From Neodontobutis hainanensis (Eukaryota; Chordata; Actinopteri; Gobiiformes; Odontobutidae), in contig JALDNG010001351.1 in the NCBI GenBank assembly GCA_024349245.1, forward strand, positions 32,116 through 96,115: DNA of 64,000 nt, given 5' to 3'. The number at the start of each line of letters is the position of its first letter. The first letter of the stretch is position 1. A model generated the notes under the pieces. The model was not told the origin of the DNA and did not search any database. It saw only the letters and a program-made list of their open reading frames with translations. A program made the translations under genes and the position numbers. Below, one piece after another: positions 1 through 10,734 of the stretch.

Positions 1-299
1 TAAAATAGTTGGCTTGTTTATGTCTGTTTGATTTTTAGTCAAACACTATGAGGAGACTATGGTTATCTTACATTGATAATGACTTTTGGCTGAGCATACT
101 CCAGGAATCAGCACTGTTATCAGATTTTGCTTATCCACTCCAGCCTTTAAGTTATTTTACTGATTGAGTTTTATAAACATTAAATACAAGAAATAGACCT
201 TTTTTCCCTGTTAAAATAACTTATCAAATCTGATAAGAACAATATGCTTTCATTTAGAAAATGATATGTAATGTTACAAAATGATGGTACGTTTCTACA

Positions 300-760
300 G
301 TTTCATCGAGTCCTCCAACATATGGGACATTGCAGCCGCTGATAGGGACAGAGAGACGCTCTGAAGAGAGGGGATCGGCTGCATGTACATTGCCAGTTTT
401 GCGACATAAAGTCTTTCCCTTAAATATTCAGTCGATCAGTGCTGGCACTTAGGTAACCACTCCTGGAGCATGACTTCATGAAGCCACTGGCTGTTGGAAG
501 GGGCTGTTGTTGACTTCCAATGTAGGAGGAGATGACGTCTGGCAATTAGGAGGTAAAAGCAAGAACCTCCATTTGTGCTGATGAATACTGTGTGTATTCC
601 TCAGGAAGGCCAAAGACGGCCACATGTGGAGAAACACAGGCTGTGACTGAGAGAACCTTAGACATTGTGTCAAAATAACTCCAAAACTGCCAAAAATTTG
701 GGAAAGTGCTTTCTTAACTGGAACCATGTCTTATACGTGTTGATAACAACTGGGTTACAG
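300..760 (-). mobile_element. L1/Tx1-type LINE ORF2 C-terminal fragment (copy 1)
   Basis: Minus-strand frames read through typical L1-class ORF2 tail motifs. A frame near 760-700 reads TYKTWFQLRKHF-like, and one near 560-440 reads ARRHLLLHWKS followed by a QWLHEV-like motif. At least one frameshift separates these blocks, so this is a dead fragment. The assignment rests on motif recognition. The same fragment is found at 6790-7250. Confidence 0.6.
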
Positions 761-1287
761 GTAAGGCCAGAGGGACTGACTGTGACTGAATCAGTCAGTA
801 AAGCAAGTAAAGAGGATGATGGACATGACTGTGCTTCCAATTGACACCAGACTTTGATAATGTAATTCTATTAATCCTGCCATTCCACAAAAATGAGAAC
901 TGGTCTTGTCTATGGACTTAAAAAGCTTTTGCTAAAAAAATAGGAGACATTGATATAAAAACAAATATTTCGGAAGGACATTCATCCTAATCACATTAAT
1001 TCACCCTATCAGAGGGAGAGGGAGAGCACTCCATCTCTGAAAATCAGCCTTTACCCCAGTGAGGAGGGTAGAAACATTTGCAGAGTAGAGAGGACTTAAA
1101 AGTCCTGTCTACATTAAACCCCAAATACCGAAACCCAGAAGGGCTTAGTTTAAAAGGAATGTCAGATTAAGAGAGCTATGTTGCTAGTTTATTGACAGGA
1201 AGCAATCACTTTTGATACGTTAATCCTGTAACCTGAGAACAGGCCAAATCTGCGAAAGAAAGACACAATAGCGAGACATGAATCTAG

Positions 1288-1985
1288 TGTCAGATCCACT
1301 CCGTCTCTCTCAGGATCCGCTCCACTTTCCTTCTCTCTCCTTCATCTCATCACTGCCACCTGTCCCAAGCACCTGCAGCCTATTACCATCAGTGAGGTAT
1401 TTAAACCTCTCCTGTCCACCTCTTCCCTGCAGATCGTTTAGCATACTTTGTTTGAATGGCTCCAGCCCTCGCTCCAGCCCTCGCTCCAGCCCTCGCTCCA
1501 GCCCTCGCTCCAGCCCTCGCTCCAGCCGCTCCAGCCCTCGCTCCAGCCCTCGCTCCAGCCCTCGCTCCAGCCCTCGCTCCAGCCCTCGCTCCAGCCCTCG
1601 CTCCAGCCCTCGCTCCAGCCCTCGCTCCAGCCCTCGCTCCAGCCCTCGCTCCAGCCCTCAGGTTTGGACTCCAGTTATCAGTCCAGTTCCTCGACTTGGT
1701 CCCAGTCACCGGCTCGGCTCCAGGCTTCGACGCAGCTCTACGGATCACTCCAACTCTCAACCCAGCTCTCCAGCTTGGCCTCAGTCACCAGCTCGGCACC
1801 AGATCACGGTCCAGCTCCTCGGCTTGGTTCCAGTTCACAACTTCTATTCAGCCATCAGCACAGTTCCTCAGCACGGACTACAGTCTCAAATCCCTATCCA
1901 GCTTCCTGTCACTCTCTGTACTTTAATAAAGAATCACTTACCTTCACTGTCTTGTGCGTATTTGAGTCCTCAGTCCCACATTACA
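1288..1985 (+). mobile_element. Gypsy (Sushi-like) 5' LTR, copy 1
   Basis: It starts TGTCAG and ends ATTACA, directly upstream of a Sushi-like gag whose ATG is at 2004. It contains a TATTTAAA promoter-like box near 1397 and an AATAAA signal near 1925, in the order expected for U3-R-U5. A 12-bp minisatellite expands the middle. No second LTR of this element is in the window, because the element is truncated in RNase H in copy 2. Confidence 0.7.
1459..1659 (+). repeat. 12-bp minisatellite inside the Gypsy LTR
   Basis: The unit CTCCAGCCCTCG is repeated about 16-17 times, with one shortened unit near 1525. Because 12 is a multiple of three, all six frames stay open and give artificial repeats (SSPR, QPSL, APAL on plus; ARAG on minus). 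None of these is a real protein. The copy at 7952-8143 lacks the shortened unit. Confidence 0.95.
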
Positions 1986-2003
1986 GAACGATCTGGCCAA
2001 GAT

Positions 2004-2400
2004 GCACTCAGCCAAAGCAGAGAAAGTAATAAATCAATTCACCATCATTGACGAAACTCTCCAAAATCATGCAGCCCAAATGAACACTATTTCCGCCGGG
2101 TTCCAGCGGATTGTGTCTCAACAGGAAGACGCATTCCATCCCATGTCAAATCAGATCCATCTCGTGACTTCTCAGCTATCGAGTATTCCGAAGACCACAG
2201 AGAGTCTGGCCTCTGTTCCACCTTCAGATCCTGTTTCCCCGGTGGTTCAACCGATCCCGGTCCAGGAGCCTCGGGTCGGGATTCCAGAACGTTACTCCGG
2301 AGAGGCAGGTAGTTGTAATCCCTTTCTGGTCAACTGTTCAATCCTGTTTGCTCTGCAACCCAACACATTCGCCACAGAGAGAGCCAAGGTGGCATTTTTG
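2004..2400 (+). pseudogene. Sushi-like Gypsy gag, N-terminal part (copy 1)
   Basis: The open frame starts MHSAKAEKVINQ and carries the conserved Sushi/chromovirus gag block EPRVGIPERYSGEAGSCNPF and the following LQPNTFATERAKVAFL. Gag is the structural nucleocapsid protein of the retrotransposon. The frame is intact up to about 2400, where an L2 LINE interrupts it. The rest of the gene is missing from this copy. In copy 2 the same region has an extra frameshift near 8613. Confidence 0.85.
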
Positions 2401-2407
2401 ACAGTTG

Positions 2408-2563
2408 GTCAAAAACTGTTTTTATCATCTAAGAAACATTTCTAAATTGAGAGTGTTATTGTCTAAATCTAACTTGGAGATGATTATTCATGCTTTTATT
2501 TCTTCTCGTCTTGATTATTGTAATTCTCTTTTTATTTGTTTCAACAAATTGTCTCTGGGTCGG
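2408..2563 (+). mobile_element. L2-type LINE fragment (5' piece of the insertion)
   Basis: The reading frame encodes an RT C-terminal region with SRLDYCNSL, typical of L2/CR1 LINEs. It is the left part of the insertion fully present at 8888-9573. It stops at 2563, where the duplication ends. Confidence 0.8.
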
Positions 2564-3200
2564 TTTAGACCTACACTGTTTGTATTTGAGCTTTTAATGT
2601 AATTGGGTATATTCATAAAGTCTTATACACTTGGACATAGTTTCTGTTCTTTATTGAAATTAAAACGGTAACAAAATAATACATTGTTTAGGCTAGCCCA
2701 TCTGTCCAGGCGTGGAAAGCAATAATAAGTAAAAGTCAAACTTTAATTCCAAAGCATTTTTTAAACAAGCTTAGCTGTGTGCTTAAGTGCTGTACAAGTC
2801 ATATAGACATGAAACAATAAAGTAAGAATTGAAACAGACTATAACCATCTGAAATACAAAAAGCACTTAAATATAACCTCTTTAAAGTAACACCATTTGT
2901 GTTCTACTGTAACTTTAGATTTGTTGCGTTTCAATGTAAACCTTGTGACTGTGAAAGAGATTGTGTCAATAATGTGTCTATTGCACCTTTTATCTGTTAA
3001 AACCTGTCAGTTTGTCACTATAAAGAATTCACATGATTGACTTAAACCAGTGACACTAGTTTAACACTTTGACAAAGACATAAAAAGGATATTTATGGAG
3101 CATTACACCAATATGTGTCGTATTTGAGAATAATAATTGTGTAATTATGACATGCAGCAGTATTTTAACTGAATTTTATCTCTTCTTAGATCTTCACAAA
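2564..3200. other. AT-rich single-copy stretch
   Basis: I see no convincing coding region. Near 3185 there is a pyrimidine tract followed by TTAG, which could serve as the splice acceptor of the serine-rich ORF that follows. Confidence 0.4.
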
Positions 3201-4283
3201 ATGGCCCAGCGCGTCTCCTGGACGACAAGCCCGGGTGTCCTCATGTGCTCCTCCTGCACAGGCTGCTCACACACCTCCACACCCACTGTTGCATCTACAC
3301 CTGCCTCCTCCACAAGGTCCTCTAACACTGCCTTAATGTCTGTCTCTCCACAGGAGACACAGGGCTTCAGCTGGACCTGTGTCCTGGCTCCAAACCCTAA
3401 CAGACCTGGCAGCCCACTCCTGATCCTGCGCAGGATCCCTCCACCTGAGGCTAAGGTCTCTGACACCCTCTCCTCCTCTTCAAGCTCCTGCTCTTCCTCT
3501 TCCTCTGGTTCTGACTCTAGTTCCTCCTCTCGCTCCTCCTCCCCCTTTTACCCCTCTGTATCCCCCCCTCGCCCCACTCGACCCCCTAAGTCTCAAAATA
3601 GGATCCTCACCCTTAGCTGCAGCTCCTCCTCCCCCTGCTCTTCTCCCTCCTGCTCCCCTCCTTGCTCCACTTTCTTTTATCTGCCTTCTGCTCAGAGTCC
3701 TAACTTGAGCTCTAACTCCTCGACCTGCAGCTCTCCTCCCCCCTGCTCCTCCCCTCTCTGCCCTCACCCCTGCCGTCTCTCCTCCCCTGCTCCTCCCCTC
3801 TCCGCCTCACCCCTGCCATCTCTCCTCCCCTGCTCCTCCCCTCTCTGCCCTCACCCCTCTGCCGTCTCTCCTCCCCTGCTCCTCCTCTCCACCCCACCCC
3901 TGCCGTCTCTCCTCCCCTGCTCCTCCTCTCCGCCCTCACCCCTGCCATCTCTCCTCCCCTGCTCCTCCCCTCTCCGCCTCACCCCTCTGCCGTCTCTCCT
4001 CCCCTGCTCCTCCCCTCTCCACCCCACCCCTGCCGTCTCTCCTCCCCTGCTCCTCCTCTCTGCCCTCACCTCTGCCGTCTCTCCTCCCCTGCTCCTCCTC
4101 TCTCATCCCTCACCCCTGCCGTCTCTCCTCACCCCTGCCGTCTCTCCTCCTCCTGCTAAGGCCCCTAAGCTTAGCGCTCACTCTAGCTCAGGCTCAGGCT
4201 CAGGCTCTGATTCTGACTCCAGCTCTGGATCTAGCTCCTCCTCCCACTCCCCTCTCTCCCCCTCACTCCTCTGGTCTCTCTAG
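3201..4283 (+). CDS. Serine-rich hypothetical ORF, probably frameshifted at its C-terminus
   Basis: The frame opens after a plausible acceptor (TCTTCTTAG, about 3190) and begins MAQRVSWTTSPGVL from the ATG at 3201. Residues 1-90 are not repetitive and include several Cys. Next comes a poly-Ser block with SSGSDSSSSS-type runs, then a Pro/Leu/Ser region from a C-rich minisatellite, and finally a second SSGSGSGSDSDSSSGSSSSS block. The annotated frame ends PSLLWSL. In another frame, 4260-4367 reads a basic tail with SKRSRKRG and ends KVSKLSFN, which looks more natural. I infer a one-base indel in the C-rich run near 4250. I do not recognise the family. It could be a real exon of a low-complexity nuclear protein or a relic. 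Confidence 0.35.
   Translation: MAQRVSWTTSPGVLMCSSCTGCSHTSTPTVASTPASSTRSSNTALMSVSPQETQGFSWTCVLAPNPNRPGSPLLILRRIPPPEAKVSDTLSSSSSSCSSSSSGSDSSSSSRSSSPFYPSVSPPRPTRPPKSQNRILTLSCSSSSPCSSPSCSPPCSTFFYLPSAQSPNLSSNSSTCSSPPPCSSPLCPHPCRLSSPAPPLSASPLPSLLPCSSPLCPHPSAVSPPLLLLSTPPLPSLLPCSSSPPSPLPSLLPCSSPLRLTPLPSLLPCSSPLHPTPAVSPPLLLLSALTSAVSPPLLLLSHPSPLPSLLTPAVSPPPAKAPKLSAHSSSGSGSGSDSDSSSGSSSSSHSPLSPSLLWSL
3735..4150 (+). repeat. C-rich minisatellite of about 40-45 bp
   Basis: The core motif GCCGTCTCTCCTCCCCTGCT recurs about every 40-45 bp, alternating with CTCCGCCTCACC-type spacers, roughly ten times with variation. Unit length is not strictly a multiple of three, so the encoded frame changes between units. 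It lies inside the serine-rich ORF. Confidence 0.85.
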
Positions 4284-6489
4284 GTCTTCTAAAAGGAGCC
4301 GTAAGCGTGGCTCCAGCTCCTTATCCTCTTCTCCTCCTGCTAAGGTCTCTAAGCTGAGCTTTAACTAGCCTCCCCTCCTGCCCCTCCTCTCCCCTCTCTC
4401 CTCCTTCTGCTGATTACTCTCTTTAAGATCTGATGCCCTGTTTCTTTCTTTTGAGGTTTGTGTCACTGACAATCTGGGTTAAGTATCAATTTTTTTTTAT
4501 CAAGTTTTTGTTACATTTTAAAATAAGTTGTGTTAATGAGTGTTGTCTGGTGGTGGTTTTGTGGTGTATTTTTGGTGGTTTGGTGGTGGTTTTATGGTGT
4601 GAAAAAAATCTGAAAAATATTGAATGTGTTAGTAGTTTAAGTTTGATTTTGCTGATTTGTCAAAAAAAAAAAAAAGGACAAAAAAAAGTTTGTTTTATAG
4701 TGGTGTTAAGTTACATGTCGTTTGTTTTGTGCCAAATGCAAAGGTAAGTATCTTGTTGAGATAGATGTTAAGTGTTTTACCCATGAAAGGTGTACAACAT
4801 TTTAACACATTAACATTTTAGACTTTAGTATCTTTGACTTCACTCAGTTGATAATGAGAGCCTAAAACATGTTTCTTTTGAGATATTTGCTCAATGTTTT
4901 AGATTAGATTAACACTTTCTGGATCTAGATATATTTATATAAACACAAATATTAAAAAATAAAAGCAACACATTAAAAGGAAATGCCGTTCCCAAATAAG
5001 TGAGCCTGTAAAAGGTGAGTGTTCATTACCTACGCTTGATTAACTTTTCTTCACAGATTCACATGCCATTTTTTTTTTTTCTCTTTTGATTTTTTACAAA
5101 GGTGACCGACAGTAAAGACACAGCAGTGAATATTGTCCAAGAGCTTGTGAATCGACGAGAGAAGAGTAAACGCAAAGAAAGGAAATAACGTAAAGAATTG
5201 AAGCACATAGAGAAACATGAAAGAGAGGAAAGAAAGCTCAGAGAAAAGTGGATGCAATGTTAGTATTAATCAGGTTTATGAACACACATTTGAAGGAAGC
5301 AGGTCGGTCTAAGTCAAGTGTAATAAATGAATTTATGTCTATTCTCTTACAGTGAAGAAAGTGGTGTTCGATGGAGCGGAGGAGGGGCAGGACTCGTCAG
5401 ATTCACACTTTAAGGTAAATTATTATTGCAGACTCAGAGAATACACCAAGCAGCACAAGGTTTTATTCTTTAAACACAATAGAAGAGGACTGTCTCCAGT
5501 ACAAGAGAGAGTTGAGGCAACATTTTTACTGCCTTCATGTCTCCATCTGATGCTGTCATGAAGAATGGTGCATTTCTTTATTCTACTCTCACCATTTCTT
5601 CTAGAGATTAAAATGGAAGACATATTGTTGTCATAAAGAAAATGGAATTAAGCAAAAAGTGTAAGGCACAGTAATAACGCCACATGAAGAAGAATATAAG
5701 AGATGAAATGCAAAGTAAAGGGGATAAGAAAGAAGAAACAAAACAAAAACTGTTTTCTTATATATTTAAATGTTTTAAATATTTATGTAAACTCAAATGT
5801 TCAGATATATTCTCCTCAGACTAAACTCACTGGCCTCATTGGTTTTTATGCTTTTAGGAGATGATGCAGATGATAGTAAAAGCTAAACATCACAAGATTT
5901 ATTTCAAATGTGTATCTATTTAATACATGTGATACATGTCTAGATAAATTTCCACTGCATTTGTTTCATTACTGTCTCTGTTTTACAGGTGAAAATAGGA
6001 GCCATGCTGTAGATAAGGTGAAGAAAAGCAGGGAACAATAAAAGGAGAAAAGAAAAATGAAGATGATGAGCAAAAAGAAATCAAACCAAAGATATGTACG
6101 TATTCATGTTGTTTATAATTCAAAACTTTGTAAGTTATACAGTTGTTCGTTCATTCATTTTCTACCGCTTAGTCCCGCTCAGGGTCTGGTGTAATTTATA
6201 TAGTTATTCATAATTTCTTCTCAAATCCAGAAAGACATCTGTGGAGAGATGACCTACACAACAAAACACTCTGAAGGCTACAGCATCATTGTGGAGACAA
6301 ACCTGTCCTGGACTCTTCTCAAACAATGGATCACAGCCTCAGACTCCAAAAGAAGAACATGCTCTCTTCAGTGAGACACGCTAAAGCAGGACAAGAACAT
6401 CAGGCCCCACAAAGGAAAAGAGACCGTCAATAACTTAAACTTTAATAACTCAATAAGCCTCGTTTTATCATGGAAATAAAATGAGTGGG
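4284..6489 (+). other. Candidate short exons of an unknown plus-strand gene, ending at a polyadenylation signal
   Basis: Several short blocks are bounded by splice-like sites. Block 5101-5265 encodes a Lys/Glu-rich helix with NIVQELVNRREKSKRKERK, then an in-frame TAA, then a further charged helix. Block 5352-5413 encodes KKVVFDGAEEGQDSSDSHFK and is followed by GTAAAT. A short block near 5990-6018 follows TTTTACAG. Block 6231-6399 follows TCCAG and stays open for about 48 codons. AATAAA occurs near 6475. The in-frame stop suggests a pseudogene or alternative splicing. A poly-A run (4663-4677) and a decayed fish repeat (about 6145-6190) also lie here. The gene is not recognised. Confidence 0.3.
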
Positions 6490-6789
6490 TAAAATAGTTG
6501 GCTTGTTTATGTCTGTTTGATTTTTAGTCAAACACTATGAGGAGACTATGGTTATCTTACATTGATAATGACTTTTGGCTGAGCATACTCCAGGAATCAG
6601 CACTGTTATCAGATTTTGCTTATCCACTCCAGCCTTTAAGTTATTTTACTGATTGAGTTTTATAAACATTAAATACAAGAAATAGACCTTTTTTTTCCCT
6701 GTTAAAATAACTTATCAAATCTGATAAGAACAATATGCTTTCATTTAGAAAATGATATGTAATGTTACAAAATGATGGTACGTTTCTAC

Positions 6790-7250
6790 AGTTTCATCGA
6801 GTCCTCCAACATATGGGACATTGCAGCCGCTGATAGGGACAGAGAGAGACGCTCTGAAGAGAGGGGGATCGGCTGCATGTACATTGCCAGTTTTCGACAT
6901 AAAGTCTTTCCCTTAAATATTCAGTCGATCAGTGCTGGCACTTAGGTAACCACTCCTGGAGCATGACTTCATGGAGCCACTGGCTGTTGGAAGGGGCTGT
7001 TGTTGACTTCCAATGTAGGAGGAGATGACGTCTGGCAATTAGGGAGGTAAAAGCAAGAACCTCCATTTGTGCTGATGAATACTGTGTGTATTCCTCAGGA
7101 AGGCCAAAGACGGCCACATGTGGAGAAACACAGGCTGTGACTGAGAGAACCTTAGACATTGTGTCAAAATAACTCCAAAACTGCCAAAAATTTGGGAAAG
7201 TGCTTTCTTAACTGGAACCATGTCTTATACGTGTTGATAACAACTGGGTT
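6790..7250 (-). mobile_element. L1/Tx1-type LINE ORF2 C-terminal fragment (copy 2)
   Basis: Same fragment as at 300-760. The frame at 6929-7159 joins the pieces better here than in copy 1. It reads through ARRHLLLHWKS and EVMLQEWL, the typical L1 ORF2 tail, and ends at a stop near 6929. Confidence 0.6.
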
Positions 7251-7780
7251 ACAGGTAAGGCCAGAGGGACTGACTGTGACTGAATCAGTCAGTAAAGCAA
7301 GTAAAGAGGATGATGGACATGACTGTGCTTCCAATTGACACCAGACTTTGATAATGTAATTCTATTAATCCTGCCATTCCACAAAAAATGAACTGGTCTT
7401 GTCTATGGACTTAAAAAGCTTTTGCTAAAAAAATAGGAGACATTGATATAAAAACAAATATTTCGGAAGGACATTCATCCTAATCACATTAATTCACCCT
7501 ATCAGAGGAGAGGGAGAGCACTCCATCTCTGAAAATCAGCCTTTACCCCAGTGAGGAGGGTAGAAACATTTGCAGAGTAGAGGGACTTAAAAGTCCTGTC
7601 TACATTAAACCCCAAATACCGAAACCCAGAAGGGCTTAGTTTAAAAGGAATGTCAGATTAAGAGAGCTATGTTGCTAGTTTATTGACAGGGAAGCAATCA
7701 CTTTTTGATACGTTAATCCTGTAACCTGAGAACAGGCCAAATCTGCGAAAGAAAGACACAATAGCGAGACATGAATCTAG

Positions 7781-8467
7781 TGTCAGATCCACTCCGTCTC
7801 TCTCAGGATCCGCTCCACTTTCCTTCTCTCTCCTTCATCTCATCACTGCCACCTGTCCCAAGCACCTGCAGCCTATTACCATCAGTGAGGTATTTAAACC
7901 TCTCCTGTCCACCTCTTCCCTGCAGATCGTTTAGCATACTTTGTTTGAATGGCTCCAGCCCTCGCTCCAGCCCTCGCTCCAGCCCTCGCTCCAGCCCTCG
8001 CTCCAGCCCTCGCTCCAGCCCTCGCTCCAGCCCTCGCTCCAGCCCTCGCTCCAGCCCTCGCTCCAGCCCTCGCTCCAGCCCTCGCTCCAGCCCTCGCTCC
8101 AGCCCTCGCTCCAGCCCTCGCTCCAGCCCTCGCTCCAGCCCTCAGGTTTGGACTCCAGTTATCAGTCCAGTTCCTCGACTTGGTCCCAGTCACCGGCTCG
8201 GCTCCAGGCTTCGCGCAGCTACGGATCACTCCAACTCTCAACCCAGCTCTCCAGCTTGGCCTCAGTCACCAGCTCGGCACCAGATCACGGTCCAGCTCCT
8301 CGGCTTGGTTCCAGTTCACAACTTCTATTCAGCCATCAGCACAGTTCCTCAGCACGGACTACAGTCTCAGATCCCCTATCCAGCTTCCTGTCACTCTCTG
8401 TACTTTAATAAAGAATCACTTACCTTCACTGTCTTGTGCGTATTTGAGTCCTCAGTCCCACATTACA
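7781..8467 (+). mobile_element. Gypsy (Sushi-like) 5' LTR, copy 2
   Basis: TGTCAG...ATTACA, with TATTTAAA near 7890 and AATAAA near 8406. It heads the longer surviving Gypsy body, which runs to about 11810. Apart from minisatellite length and small indels it matches 1288-1985. Confidence 0.7.
7952..8143 (+). repeat. 12-bp minisatellite inside the Gypsy LTR, copy 2
   Basis: About 16 uninterrupted copies of CTCCAGCCCTCG. It is more regular than copy 1, which contains one shortened unit. Confidence 0.95.
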
Positions 8468-8483
8468 GAACGATCTGGCCAAG

Positions 8484-10193
8484 ATGCACTCAGCCAAAGC
8501 AGAGAAAGTAATAAATCAATTCACCATCATTGACGAAACTCTCCAAAATCATGCAGCCCAAATGAACACTATTTCCGCCGGGTTCCAGCGGATTGTGTCT
8601 CAACAGGAAGACGATTCCATGCCATGTCAAATCAGATCCATCTCGTGACTTCTCAGCTATCGAGTATTCCGAAGACCACAGAGAGTCTGGCCTCTGTTCC
8701 ACCTTCAGATCCTGTTTCCCGGTGGTTCAACCGATCCCGGTCCAGGAGCCTCGGGTCGGGATTCCAGAACGTTACTCCGGAGAGGCAGGTAGTTGTAATC
8801 CCTTTCTGGTCAACTGTTCAATCCTGTTTGCTCTGCAACCCAACACATTCGCCACAGAGAGAGCCAAGGTGGCATTTTTGAAAGTTGGTCAAAAACTGTT
8901 TTTATCATCTAAGAAACATTTCTAAATTGAGAGTGTTATTGTCTAAATCTAACTTGGAGATGATTATTCATGCTTTTATTTCTTCTCGTCTTGATTATTG
9001 TAATTCTCTTTTTATTTGTTTCAACAAATTGTCTCTGGGTCGGCTTCAAATGGTGCAAAATGCTGCAGCCAGGCTTTTAACTGGAACCAACAGAAGGGCT
9101 CACATTTCACCGGTTTTAGCTTCACTTCATTGGCTTCCAGTCAAATTCAGGATTGATTTTAAAATTTTAGTCTTGACTTTTAGAGCTCTACATGGACAGG
9201 CCCCCCAGTACATCACTGACCTGCTGACCCCTTACTCCTCCTCACGCACTCTTCGGTCTTCAGGTCAAAACCTTTAATGGTCCCCAAAACACGTTTGAAA
9301 ACCGGGGTGACCGGTCTTTCCAAACAGTCGCCCCAGACTCTGGAACACCCTGCCCCTGTCACTGCAGTGGATATTTCTGTTGATTCTTTTAAAGCAGCTG
9401 AAGACACTTTTATTTAAACAAGCTTTTAGTTGATTGGGCTTTTTATGTTTCAATATTCTGTGGTTTTAATTTTTTTATTTTTTTTTATTGTTTTTTATTG
9501 CACTTTGTAAAGCACTTTGTGATTTATATCTGTGAAAGGTGCTATATAAATAAAATTTACTTTACTTTACTTACATTTGTCATTAATCACCTGACGGGGC
9601 GCGCACATCTCTGGGGAACCGCAGAGTGGGAGAGAGGTACCCCGGCCTGCTCTAGTTTCCAGTCCTTATCGACTGAACTCCGGAAGGTGTTTGACGCTGA
9701 GGATCAGGAGGGCGCGGCGGCCAGTGATCTTTTTCAACTAAAACAGAGATCCCGTTCAGTGGCAGATTATTCCATTGAGTTTCGGATGCTTGTTCGGCAG
9801 AGTGGATTTAACGCTCCTGCACAGCATCAGGCTTTCCTTCTCAGGTTGGCTGAGCACATGAAAGATGAGCTTGCCTCTTGGGAGCTTCCAGTAGACTTGG
9901 ATGATTTAATCTGTATGTCAATCCGGGTTGATCAGCGAGTTCGAGCTCGTCTGAGGGAGTGGGCTACCCGGAGTCCTCTTTGCCTTCCTCTTGATGCCCA
10001 GCTACCACAGTTCTCTGTATCCACAACAGATTCCAGTTCCACAACAGATTCCAGTGAACCCATGCAAACTGGCCGCTCTCATCTCACTGCTGAGGAGAGG
10101 CTACGGCGTCGAAGGAGGAACTTTTGTATATATTGTGGGGTTTCGGGCCATGTTGCATTGGTCTGTCTGTTAAAAGGACAGGCTCAGCAGTAG
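8484..10193 (+). pseudogene. Sushi-like Gypsy gag, split by an L2 insertion
   Basis: The N-terminal half (8484-8880) matches 2004-2400 but has a one-base frameshift near 8613. An L2 then interrupts it. From about 9575 gag resumes with NHLTGRAHLWGTAEWERG, typical of the Sushi/chromovirus gag core, and continues to a CCHC zinc knuckle, CIYCGVSGHVALVC (C-x2-C-x4-H-x4-C), before a stop at 10191-10193. A Ser/Thr-rich linker precedes the knuckle. All recognisable gag landmarks survive, but the L2 and the frameshift prevent a full-length product. Confidence 0.85.
8888..9573 (+). mobile_element. L2-type LINE, 5'-truncated, inserted in gag
   Basis: It encodes the C-terminal part of the RT: SRLDYCNSL, then VQNAAARLLTGTNRR, HISPVLASLHWLPVKFRIDF and YITDLL. 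This is the characteristic tail of fish L2/CR1 LINEs. A premature stop lies near 9275. The 3' end has the usual AAAGCACTTTGTGA and GTGCTATATAAATAAA motif followed by a (TTACT)n tail. It is plus strand, the same sense as the host Gypsy. Confidence 0.85.
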
Positions 10194-10282
10194 CTGGAGG
10201 AGTACTGTTGAGTCTTACAGAGGGGTCTCCTCCATATATCGCCCGCTTGTCCATGTCCAGCTGCTGCTTCCTGGGGGCCACA

Positions 10283-10610
10283 GACTTTAACTACGTTCAT
10301 TGACTCTGGGGCAGACAGCAGTTTTATGGACGAGACTTTGGCTCTTCAGTTGGGGTTGTCACGAGTTCCCCTACTCAAACCGGTTCCTGCACGGGCTCTG
10401 GATGGACACCTCCTGGGTACCGTGACCCACCGGACCAGTCCGTGACCCTATTAATCTCTGGGAACCATCAAGAAAGCGCCGGATTTTTCCTAATTCAGTC
10501 TTCGGAGATTCCATTAATTTTGGGCTACCCCTGGTTGCGACGCCATAATCCTCACATTGATTGGGACACTGGGGCAATACTGGGGTGGAGTCACTCTTGT
10601 CACTCCGTTT
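10283..10610 (+). pseudogene. Gypsy aspartic protease region
   Basis: The active-site motif FIDSGADSSF (D at 10302-10304) is followed by ALQLGL, and about 70 codons later by the flap and C-terminal hallmark ILGYPWLRRHNPHIDW. The D-S-G-A motif is intact. Frames are broken between the two ends, so this is a defective copy of the pepsin-like retrotransposon protease that processes Gag-Pol. Confidence 0.75.
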
Positions 10611-10734
10611 GACTTCAGTCAGCGGGATTACCCAACCCGCTACCTGGTACACCTGTATCCTCTCTGCCGGCCAACGTTCCCAGGGAGAACCAGGTATATA
10701 AGGAGGTCTTTAATAAGGCCAAAGCCACAGCCTT

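Larger units (their letters stand above)
1..2563. repeat. 6.49-kb direct duplication, copy 1
   Basis: This stretch matches 6490-9043 nearly base for base, apart from small indels, many of them in homopolymers. The match ends sharply after position 2563, inside an L2 LINE; copy 2 continues through that LINE. The left edge is cut by the window. The unit contains, in order, an L1 fragment, a Gypsy LTR, gag, and the start of an L2 insertion. The duplication is therefore younger than both the Gypsy and the L2 insertions. The intervening 2564-6489 is single copy here. Confidence 0.95.
6490..9043. repeat. 6.49-kb direct duplication, copy 2
   Basis: Nearly identical to 1-2563. Position 6490 corresponds to position 1. 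Differences are mostly one- or two-base indels, plus one fewer short unit in the 12-bp minisatellite. Copy 2 keeps the sequence right of the breakpoint: the rest of the L2, then gag and pol. Confidence 0.95.

Noticed and set aside
1278..2051. Long plus-strand ORFs rich in SSPR, QPSL or APAL, and the minus ARAG ORF
   Set aside because: They are three-frame readings of a 12-bp minisatellite in an LTR and exist only because the unit is a multiple of three.
3480..4069. Minus-strand Arg/Gly-rich ORFs opposite the serine-rich ORF
   Set aside because: They are complements of the C-rich minisatellite with no independent start or splice context.
2564..6489. Serine-rich ORF and small exons as part of a herpesvirus-transposon fusion
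   Set aside because: No viral replication or capsid motif or transposase is present; serine-rich composition alone is not evidence.
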